Assembly (NCBI GenBank): GCA_033816765.1 | Contig: CM066293.1 | Span: forward strand, 496,001 to 560,000 | Direction: 5' to 3' | DNA from: Nothopassalora personata | Taxonomy: Eukaryota; Ascomycota; Dothideomycetes; Mycosphaerellales; Mycosphaerellaceae | DNA: 64,000 bases | Shown here: positions 55,640 to 64,000 of the stretch, in pieces | Layout: each line of letters starts with the position of its first letter | How positions within the stretch are numbered: position 1 is the first letter of the stretch | Translations under genes and position numbers: made by a program | The notes under the pieces: model-generated | The model's input: only the letters and a program-made list of their open reading frames with translations | What the model was told of the DNA's origin: nothing | The model's database searches: none

Positions 55640-58600
55640 ACATAAGACTAGTGTCATAATCGACTTAGGAGCAGCGGGGAACTTTATCTCCGAGTCTTTT
55701 ATAAGAAGAAACGGGTTAGCTACCCTAAAGAAGAAATAGGGTTACGAGTTAATCGCGGTAAACGGATTATCGTTACCTAGCGTAGAATGGGAGACGATAC
55801 TATTACTACTAGCTATCTAACAGTACTACGAGAATATTACCTTAGATGTTACTAATATAGCTAGTTATAACATAGTATTAGGTATGCCTTAGTTAAGAAA
55901 GCACAATCTAGTAATCGACTAGAGAAGAGGAGTACTTACATTTAGGGAATACGATTGCGTTGTCGACATTTAGCCTACGTAGTAGTAGCGTTTACTAGTA
56001 GATAAGGTAAGGAAACAGCTAAACGAGATATAGCTTACGCCGAATAGAAGGATAGAAGAACCACCTTCGACCGGGATAGATACTAGCATAGGGCCGCCGG
56101 GTTACGAAGTTACTAGAAGTAATAGAAGTAACGCACTATCAAAGAACACTAACATCTTAGAGTTAAGTATTCCTAAGGAGTATCGTAAGTAGTCGCGACT
56201 CTTTAAAGAGGAAAGAGGCAAAACCGCCTTACCTAAGCACCGCCTATAGGATTATAAGATCAACATTTAGCTAGGGAAAGAGCCTCTATAGGGACCCCTA
56301 TATTAAATGTCTAAGAAAGAGCTATAGACCCTACGAGAATAGCTAAAGGAGAAGCTAGCTAAAGGATAGATAAGAAGATCTACCTTAAGTGTAGGAACTC
56401 TATACATGTTCGTTCTAAAAGCAAACGGGAAGTTACGACTCGTATAAGACTATAGGAAGTTAAACGAGATTACGATTAAGAACCGATACCCGCTACCTAA
56501 CATCGAAGAAGCATAAGATAGATTAACCGGATCGGACTAGTACACGAAGATTAACCTACGAGATGCCTTCTACGCTATACGGATAGTAGAAGGAGAAGAA
56601 TAGAAAACCGCTTTTAGAACAAGATACGGACTCTACGAATTCTTAGTTATGCTAATAGGATTAACTAACGCACCCGCATCCTACTAGGACCTTATTAACG
56701 AAACACTTAGAGACCTACTCGACGTATACGTTATCGCCTATATAGACGACATACTAGTCTATACGAAAGGATCCCTATAGGAACATATAAGACAAGTCTA
56801 GGACGTCTTCGAACGACTTACGCAATTAGGATTTAAGACGGCACCCGAGAAATACGAATTCTATAAGAAAGAAGTTAAATTCCTAGGCTTTATTATTAGT
56901 ACTATAGGGATAACGATCGACCCTACGAAGACATAGTTAATTAGAGAATAGCTAGAACCGAAAACAGTTAAGGACGTACAATCATTCCTTAGACTAGCGA
57001 ACTACAACCGGAAATTCATTAAGGACTACTTAAAGATAGCAGCACTAATACGATGCTTATAAGAAAGGACGTTACTTAGAAATAGGGAAAAGAATAGATT
57101 GAAGCATTTAAGAAACTTAAGGAACAATGCGCTTTAGCCCCTACGCTTCGACTATTCGATAGTAGTAAGGAAGTCTACATCGAGACCGATGCGTCTAATA
57201 TAGCAATAGGCGCGTGTTTAACATAGACACATAATAGGTAGAGACACCTAGTAGCCTATTACTCCCGGAAAATGACTATAGCGGAACAGAACTACGATAT
57301 CCATAATAAAGAGCTTCTAGCCATTATTGCTACTATATAACATTAGAGAGTATATATCGAGGGCCTACCGAAGTTAACGATTCTTTCTAACTATAAGAAT
57401 CTTACGTACTTTATAACGACGAAAGAACTTACCCGAAGGCAAGCCCGCTAGTCGGAGCTGCTAGGATAGTATAAGTTCGAAATTAAATATACTCTAGGAA
57501 GAGAGAATGGCCGCGCCGACGCGCTAAGCCGAAGAAGCGACTATATAGAAGGAAAAGAACTAGTGTAACACAAGATATTAAAGACAAACCCCGACGGAAG
57601 TCTTAGTATAAACACGAGAGAATTTAATAACATCGTACGGATACTAGGCGATAAGGACGAACAGTTCCCTATATCGTAAGGGAAATACTAAGTACCGAAG
57701 GATCGAGAAGAAGAATGCATTTAATAACATTACGACGGACCAACTTATAGACACCCTAGAACTTTAAAAACTATGGACCTAATATAGCGCAGTTTCTCAT
57801 TTCTATAGATAAGACTTAAGGTGTTACGCTACATTAAACAATGCGTACACTACTAACGAAACAAGGCTACGAGACATGTAAAATACGGTTACCTACAGTT
57901 TAGGACACTACCGACGAAACCATGGGACGAAGTTATAATAGACTTTATTACGAAACTCCTACCGTTAAGAGATTAAGTTACGAAACAACTATACGACATA
58001 ATACTAGTTATAGTTAATAGACTTACGAAATACGCACACTTTATTCCTACATTAGAAACGTACAATATAGAGTAGCTCGGATACCTCGTACTAGATAGAC
58101 TTATCCGATACTACGGATTCCCTTAAGCGTTTATAACGGATAGAGACAAGCTATTCACATTAAACTACTAGAAGACGCTTATGGGAACGATCGGAATTAA
58201 ACATAAGCTATTAACAGCATATTATCCGGAGATAGACGGACAAACCGAAAGGATAAATTAAACGCTAGAATAATACCTACGACACTACATTAACTATACA
58301 TAAGACAACTAGGTTTCATTACTGCTAATAGCGCAGATTGCACTAAACAATCACAAATCGGAGATAACTTCAACGACGCTATTTTATGCGAACTTTAGTA
58401 AAGATCCTAACCTATTCGGAACACCTGGATCCTATCTATAGGCCGAGAGAGCAATCGTAACGACGGATACTCTTAAGGAAGTGCATAAAGAAACACGTAA
58501 GGCGATCGAAGATGTACAACGAAAATTGTCTTAATAACGGTAGGACACGAGAAAAATGGCACCTCTACTAAAAAAGGGGGATAAGGTCTATCTCCTTATA

Positions 58601-58950
58601 AAAAACTTAAGAATAAGAAGATAGACTAAGAAACTAGATTACGTTAAGGTCGGACTATTTTTAATCGATAAAGTCGTAGGACTAGTTAACTATCGACTAC
58701 GACTACTACTAGACGCCAAAATCCACCTAGTCTTCTATATCTCTAAGTTAGAACTAGTAGACGCCGAGACACCTTACTAGGAGAGCTTCCATTTCGAGCC
58801 GGAAGTAGAAAACGAATTCGAAGTCGAAAAAATCCTAGATAAAAAGGGTTAGCGATACCTTATTAAATAGAAGGGATACGACGAATTAGAAAATACCTAG
58901 GAACTAAAAGAAAACCTACGAAACTGTTAGTAGAAGATTCGGGAGTATTA
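55640..58950 (+). pseudogene. pol region: protease, RT, RNase H, integrase, chromodomain (RIP-broken)
   Basis: Landmarks on the plus strand: protease IIDLGAAGNFIS at about 55655; RT motif YIDDILVY at 56741-56764; RNase H ETDASNIAIGACL near 57181; integrase core WDEVIIDFITKLLP near 57925, ITDRDKLF near 58136 and YYPEIDGQTERIN near 58220; chromodomain from about 58813 (EVEKILDKKG, then KGYDELENT) to 58925. TAG replaces Gln/Trp at many points. Order RT-RNase H-IN-chromodomain defines a Ty3/Gypsy chromovirus. Chromodomains direct integration to marked heterochromatin, which fits the nesting seen here. Confidence 0.85.
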
Positions 58951-59011
58951 AAACGGCGCTTGCTTAGAAGTAACTACACTATAAGACATAGTAACTTTTA
59001 AGTAAACGGAC

Positions 59012-59084
59012 GACTAGAGTAGGAATCGAACCTACGACCTTAAGAGTGTAGACAGCTTACGCTCTACTACTAAGCTACCTAGCC
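59012..59084 (-). tRNA. tRNA-like sequence (probable pseudo-tRNA) carried inside the Gypsy element
   Basis: 73 nt on the reverse strand. Acceptor arm GGCTAGG with TCTAGTC pairs over 7 positions (two G-U). The A box TAGCTTAGTAG fits TRGYNNARNNG; D stem GCTT/GAGC pairs. T arm GTAGG-TTCGATT-CCTAC is perfect, and its B box GGTTCGATTCC is consensus. The anticodon arm is odd: TAAG/CTTA pairs with a C-T mismatch below a 9-nt loop (TGTCTACAC), so the anticodon cannot be read safely (GTC is the best guess). It lies between the end of pol and the antisense ORF. RIP has probably altered it. Confidence 0.55.
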
Positions 59085-59124
59085 GATTAATAAGAATAGG
59101 GACACAACTTATAAATAAATACCC

Positions 59125-59688
59125 TTACGAAGGAGACGGCTAAGCCACCGACGGCACCGTCTCGCTAGAAGGAGAAAGCTAGAAGTCGTCCGGAAGACCT
59201 TCGATAGCACTCTAGGTCTAAGGAGATAAGGACAGATTAGGAGCACTAGGATCCGCGTCTACTATAGCGTACTCCTACGCCCCTAGATCCTCGTCTAGTA
59301 ATAACCGATCTTCCAACGAACGACCCTCCGTAACCTTCTAATTAACCGCATCTAATTACTTACGAAGGCGCATTTCCTTTGCATGCGCTTCTATTAAGGC
59401 ATCCTACCTTTTACTAAGAATCCTCTTCGCGGTATCTAGTTCCTATAACAATTTCTTCCGCTAAATCGATAAGCGCTTCTACTCGCCCTCGGTTACCCTC
59501 GTATTGCAACTCTTTAGATTCCGCTACTAGCACTTAGAACAGCGACTAGATGAGATGTGCACCTTACACACACGGCCCTCCTTTTAATAAGAATCATACG
59601 GACGCATCGCGGTATCGCCGTTACGAAAGATCTACTAGGCTTTCTTCTTACGGCGAACGGTAGATTTAGATTAGGAGGAAGAAGACAT
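59125..59688 (-). pseudogene. Antisense Cys-rich coiled-coil ORF of the Gypsy element
   Basis: From an ATG at 59688 the reverse strand keeps one frame for 188 codons to a TAA at 59125. There is no frameshift, only TAG/TAA codons at sites that RIP would create. It reads: basic start (STVRRKKKA), GDTAMRPYDSY, a cysteine group (VCKVHISSSRCSKC, then NLKSCNTRVTEGE), a coiled coil (RKKLL..ELDTAKRILSKR, AHAKEMRLRK) and an acidic Ser/Pro tail. The order CSxC-x6/7-C, TEGE, then a Lys/Arg-Leu coiled coil matches the frame at 50849-51373. The Cys group could bind zinc and DNA. Conserved design in two elements argues that it was a real gene of the element. Confidence 0.65.
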
Positions 59689-59763
59689 CGTTACGAGACA
59701 CGAAAAGGAAGTACAACATAACTTATAAAGCTCTAGGATAGAGCTAGGCTAAAAGGGGGATAG

Positions 59764-60172
59764 TATTACGGTTCTAATCTAGGGCTAAAGGAAGCTAACT
59801 AATTAGACCTCTACAATTGGTAGGCGCTTCCGCCCGAGAAGTGCTCTCTTACCCGTAGGAATAAAACTAAGGAACCGAGAGAGTAACTAAAGTGATCTCC
59901 TTAATCTCGTTAATCTCGGTGATCTCGAGAGAGCATAGAGAGCATAGAGAGCACGGAGAGTAAACGCTCTATCTCCTTTATATTTAGGAACGCTAGAAAC
60001 CCTTATAGTTCTAATGCGTTCAACTTATGTTACTATCTCACTAATTGGAATACAACTCTTATTCCTATCATTCATCTTCGCTTAGCTTACTTTAGCCTCT
60101 CTAAAGAATAATACCGCTACGTGACTTAACTTATCTCTCTTTTGAGACTAGCCCTAGAACGAGACAATAATA
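59764..60172 (+). repeat. 3' LTR of the Gypsy element
   Basis: Same length and near-identical to 53104-53512; differences are mostly transitions (for example GGTGGGCG to GGTAGGCG). It ends TA where the 5' LTR ends CA, a RIP change, and is followed by the target duplicate TAATC. Confidence 0.9.
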
Positions 60173-63100
60173 TAATCCTTACCTTTTCGCCTTTTCCCCC
60201 TTCTATTCGTATCCTATGCCTCCTTCGGTCCGTTATGCGTTATTAGATTACTATATTTCCTCTCGAAGTTATCCGCGGCCGCTGTGTCCGCGAGATACCC
60301 TAATAGTTCCTACGTAGGCTTGTAGTATCTAGTCTATTTTACTAGGACTTCGCGTACTCGGCCTCTACCTCTAGCCTTAGTTCTAGCGTAAAGGATCTCT
60401 TCTACCTACTACTCCTCGTAAGACTAAATTATAATGGGGTCCGGCTATTTATTATCGATCTCCTGTCTAGGTAAGGGGTCTTAGCTTATAGGTCGTAGTA
60501 AGTTAGGATAGAAGACCGGGTAGATCCCGTCGGGGATCCTAGATAAGCGTATAGATAACGGTAAGATTACTTCTACTACCGTATACTTCGCGTGTCTATA
60601 GTCGAGGCTCTTCTTTAGTCGTATAGTAATATAGTTGCGTAGATCTAGCTAAACTTTATCGCCTATACGATAGATTAGTACGGGCTTCCTATCCCGGTTA
60701 GCGTAGTCCTCCTATTTTAGGTGGCTTCCGCTATACTCGCCTAATATAGGTCCGCGATCTTTTACATTCTTTCTACGAATAGCGTTACCCGTTACGCGGC
60801 GTCTAACTAAGAGGTCTCTAGATCCGGTTATAACTAAACGGGTAATAGTACCTCGTATCCGTGTACCGCGAAGAAGGGGCTTATTCCTAGCCTAGCGTAA
60901 TACCGCGCGTTTAGAGTAAGTTACGCCGTAGGGAGCTAGCGTTTCTAGTCGGACTACTTATAGTTAATGTAGTTACGAAGGTAAGCCTAGACTTCCTAGT
61001 TTAACCGTTCCGGCCTCCGTCGGTTTATAGGTAGTAGGCGGAGCTAAGCCTCTATTTTATACCGGTTAAACGATAGAAGGTCCTCTAGAAGGTGCTCGTC
61101 TAGTTAGTACCCCGGTTACTCGTAATAGCTTAAGGGAGGCTATAGTATCTTACCTAGTAGTCTAAGAACCTTTTAGCGCAGTCCTCGGCTTTTATAGTAG
61201 GCATCGCTTCTAAAACGACGGTCTTACTTAGTCGATCCTTAATTACCTAGAGGCAAGTGTTCCCTTACGACTCGGGCATGTCCGTTATAAAATCTATCGA
61301 GATCTCCTAGAAGAATCGGTCGGGGACCGGTAAGGGTTATAGGAGGCCGTGTTTTTATTCTCTCTACACCTTATTCCTACCGTAGTAGTTATAGTTCCTT
61401 AAGAACTGCCTTACGTACTTAGACTATAGGGGCTAGTAGAAGTTACGACTTAGTATCGATGCTATAGAGTCCCGGCTAGGGTGGCCGTATACCGGTGAAT
61501 CGTGCACGGATTAGATTAGCTTAGTTCGAAGGGTATCGTTCTATAGAATCGCTATGTCCGCCTCCTTATAGTCGGACTCCGTAGAACTAGGAGCTCTAGG
61601 CACCTAAATCCTACTGCGGTAGCGAAGATACCCGTTACGGTCGATACTATAGTTACCTACTTACACCTTAAGTTTTACCTCGCTAGGAAGTAAACGCGCT
61701 CCTACCTTAATCGCGCGGTGTACCGCTTAGAACGTGCTGTCCTTCTCGATAGTTCTTTCCTAGAGGTCGTTTAGCTCTTAGTCTTAGAAGGGTCCCTATA
61801 GTGCGCCCGGTAAATCTGCCTCTTCTATAGCGGATAGTCCTTCGAACTGCGTAGCTAAGATTCGTACTAACGAAACCTTTATAGTCGAGCTAGCGTCTAC
61901 TACCTCCGAGCCCGGCTAATTCTTTACGATGTCCGGTTTAAGAAATCTACTATACCGTAATAACTTGTCGTCCTACCTAAGCGTATCCTACTCCCTTCGA
62001 GAAAGGGCATCCGGCATAATCGCCTCGGTACCCGGCCCATACACTAGTGAAAACTGGAACTTTATAACTTCCTTAACCTACCGAATCTACTGTTCGGAGA
62101 GCTATCTCTTCGTTATAAAGTATTCTAGGTTCTTATAGTCCGTCTAGATTATAAAGGGCCTATATGTTTTTAACTCGGGAGCCTATTCCTTAAGATAGGA
62201 CACTACCGCGAGCATCTCCTTATCGTGAATGTCGTAGTTAATCTTAGCCTTATTAAGCTTCTTCGAGTAGAATCCTACTAGTCTTACAACTCCGTTCTTT
62301 TCTTATAGGAGGGCGCCTCTAAGCGTAAAGCCGCTACAGTCCGTCTCTAAAAACGTAGGGAGCTCCGGGTTCTAGTAGGCTAAAACTAGTGCTTTGTAGT
62401 ACTTGTCCTTTAGGGTCTTAAACGTATTAGCCTAACGATCTCCCTAGGAAAACACCTTGTTCTTGCCGGTTAGCGACGTTAAGGGCTCGGCGAGCTTTAA
62501 ATAGTTTAGAATAAACATTCGGTAGTAGTTCGCGAAGCCTAAGAACCGCCGTACTTCCTTCTAGGTAACTGGTGCCTTCTAGTCCTTTACTACTGCTACC
62601 TTTTCGGGGTCGGGTCCTACTCCTATCCCGTCGGTATGTACGATAAACCTAAGGTACTTAACCTTCTTCTATACGAACTTACACTTCCCTAGATCTAGGA
62701 AAAGGCCTCCGTCCTAAAGCTTCTAGAGCACGATACGAACCTTCTAGAAATAGTCCTCTTTTATTCCGTCGGAGTAAATAACGACGTCGTTAGCGTAGGC
62801 CGACGCGAAGTCGTCTAGGTAGTCCCGTAATAAACTGTTAATATACCGCTAGAATGTTACGGGGGCCCCGGACAAACCGAACGGGCATACTAGCTATTCC
62901 TATAGACCGAATCTAGTTCGAAAAGCCGTCTTATACTCTTTACCTCGAGCTATCCGGAGGTAATGGAATGCGGTAATAACGTTAACCTTCGTAATCTATC
63001 TAGCGCCCGTTAGGTTCCGAATAGTTTCCGGGATTAATAGAAGCGGGTAACGGTCCTACTTAGTAATCGAGTTTAGTACTCTATAATCGTAGTAGAACCT

Positions 63101-63484
63101 AAGTCCTCCCCCGGGCTTCTTTACGAATAGGACGGGAGCCGCCGCTTCTAAGGTAGAAGGGCGAATATAACCCTTACGCTATAGTTCCATTAGCGACTTC
63201 CGGAGGATAAGTAGCTCGTCTTTTGACATACTATAGAGCGGTCCCTAGGGCAATAGTTCTAGGCTTCCGTCGGCTTTCGTCCGTATTTCGATCTTATAGT
63301 TAAGGTCGCCGCGGTATAGAGCTAGTTTATTAGCTTCCCTAGTAGAAAATAACGGTAGTATATCCTAAAGTTCTAGAGGCAAGCCCTTCTTAAGTTCCTC
63401 TCGCGTAGGCGGCTCCTTTTTACTAAGGGCTTTCTTACTATCTTCTACGGTTACCGCGGCAATCGTAGCGAAACGCTCACCCGA
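60173..63484 (-). mobile_element. Older Ty3/Gypsy chromovirus, pol part, reverse direction
   Basis: Read on the reverse strand: RT with YLDDFASAYANDVVIYSDG near 62815-62770 (the catalytic YxDD has become YAND, as a TpG-to-TpA change would do), RNase H near 62400-61970 ending in KNLEYFITKR and PDALSRRE, integrase at about 61500-60500, and a chromodomain at about 60430-60330 with VEEILYARTKARGRGR and REVLVK. A basic tail KRRKGKD runs into the insertion point of the younger element and continues beyond it at 53103. gag, protease and 5' LTR are missing on the right, where another LTR begins at 63485. Confidence 0.75.
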
Positions 63485-64000
63485 TGTTACGGAATGATTC
63501 CTATAGACCCTAGAATTATAATGATAAGACGAACACGTGACTCATCCTGCCTAAGCGCTTAGACTTGGAGCGATTAGACTGCTTATGCTTAGACTAATTA
63601 GACTACTCATGCTTAGACTAATTAGACTAATTACCGAGATTGTTGAGAATATGCAGGTCATCGGGTTAAAGAGGTTGGGGTCTACCGGACCCCAACATGT
63701 GGTTGCCCCGCAACAGGATTACGTGGCTGGGTGACATGGCTGGATCAGGGGTATAAGACTCATCCGAACAGATGAGTCTGCCTCTTATCCTTTACATCCA
63801 CATCCGCGATACTTGTTCATAGAGACACGCTATCCCATTGGGTCCTTCTTCGTCCTAAGGCAAGATTCCATCTTCCAGTGGCTGCGCAACTCGTACCTGT
63901 TTAACAGAGATCTACGAATCTCCTTTATATTTAGGAACGCTAGAAACCCTTATGGTTCTATTACGTTCAACTCATGTTACTATCTTACTAATTGGAATAC
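63485..64000 (+). repeat. LTR of a third Gypsy copy, cut by the window edge
   Basis: Starts TGTTACGG, the unmutated form of the LTR start at 53104. After 63912 it matches the same LTR from ATCTCCTTTATATTTAGGAA onward up to the window edge. It keeps more TpG/CpA than the other copies. Its middle part differs (GCTTAGACTAATTAGACTA repeats at about 63587-63635). Split by a solo LTR at 63641-63906. Confidence 0.7.
63641..63906 (+). mobile_element. Solo LTR (Copia-like ends) with target duplication GAGAT
   Basis: 266 bp beginning TGTTGAGAATATG and ending TTTAACA, flanked by GAGAT on both sides (63636-63640 and 63907-63911). A TATAAG promoter-like word lies at about 63752. CpA and TpG are common, so it has escaped most RIP. 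No internal region is present, so it arose by LTR-LTR recombination of a young element. Confidence 0.85.

Larger units (their letters stand above)
53104..60172 (+). mobile_element. Ty3/Gypsy chromovirus, complete structure, inactivated by RIP
   Basis: A 7,069-bp element with 409-bp LTRs and a perfect 5-bp target duplication TAATC (53099-53103 and 60173-60177). Order on the plus strand: 5' LTR, gag with CCHC knuckle, protease, reverse transcriptase, RNase H, integrase, chromodomain, then (reverse strand) a tRNA-like sequence and a Cys-rich coiled-coil ORF, then 3' LTR. All frames are broken by TAG/TAA where Gln or Trp belongs. The two LTRs differ mostly by C/T and G/A changes, as RIP produces. 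It lies inside an older chromovirus in the opposite direction. Confidence 0.92.

Noticed and set aside
61929..62138. 69-codon forward frame, the only longer frame in the right-hand repeat nest
   Set aside because: It is antisense to the RNase H region of the reverse chromovirus and owes its length to chance lack of stops.

Overview
The window is nuclear DNA of a filamentous ascomycete, most likely a plant-associated or saprotrophic member of the Dothideomycetes (inferred from gene content and style). The genes carry short GT-AG introns of about 50-60 bp. The repeats show the mark of repeat-induced point mutation (RIP): TpA-rich sequence, loss of CpA/TpG, and TAG/TAA codons where Gln or Trp is expected. 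There are no operons or ribosome binding sites; every gene has its own promoter, and I placed starts at in-frame ATG codons.

Layout. 1-3 kb: sparse DNA with a small RIP-altered repeat pair and a gene for a 69-residue secreted six-cysteine protein. 3.8-17 kb: housekeeping genes, namely COP9 signalosome subunit 3, a cytochrome b5-fused sphingolipid desaturase, an F-box-like protein, alternative oxidase, a four-exon acylphosphatase, an alpha/beta hydrolase, a deleted allantoate-permease-like transporter, a CIR_N (LENG1-like) splicing-associated protein and an UNC93-like transporter. 17.8-22.7 kb: a redox cluster with an FMN-monooxygenase relic and a divergent pair of MDR reductase and Baeyer-Villiger monooxygenase (9 exons). 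23.6-26.06 kb: a heavily RIP-altered Ty1/Copia element. 26.27-28.5 kb: an intronless HypX-like gene (formyltransferase plus crotonase), followed by two gene relics. 30.5-34.5 kb: a divergent pair for galactofuranose metabolism, a GlfB-like transporter and UDP-galactopyranose mutase. 36.3-42.9 kb: adenylate cyclase (about 2,099 aa). 45.6-49.7 kb: an F-box protein with a SUMO-interacting-type motif, and trehalose-6-phosphate synthase.

50.4-64 kb is a nest of retroelements with no live host gene. A complete but RIP-killed Ty3/Gypsy chromovirus (53104-60172; 409-bp LTRs, 5-bp target duplication TAATC) sits inside an older chromovirus lying in the opposite direction. Both carry, antisense to pol, a related Cys-rich coiled-coil reading frame. 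The younger one also holds a tRNA-like sequence with consensus A and B boxes. At the right edge a related LTR starts (63485) and is itself split by a solo LTR (63641-63906, target duplication GAGAT) that shows little RIP.

How it fits together: the core genes cover stress and membrane functions (trehalose, AOX, sphingolipid, cAMP signalling, Galf glycans). The most unusual content lies next to repeats: the secreted six-cysteine protein, the HypX-like gene, the gene relics, and the antisense ORF and tRNA-like passengers of the Gypsy elements.
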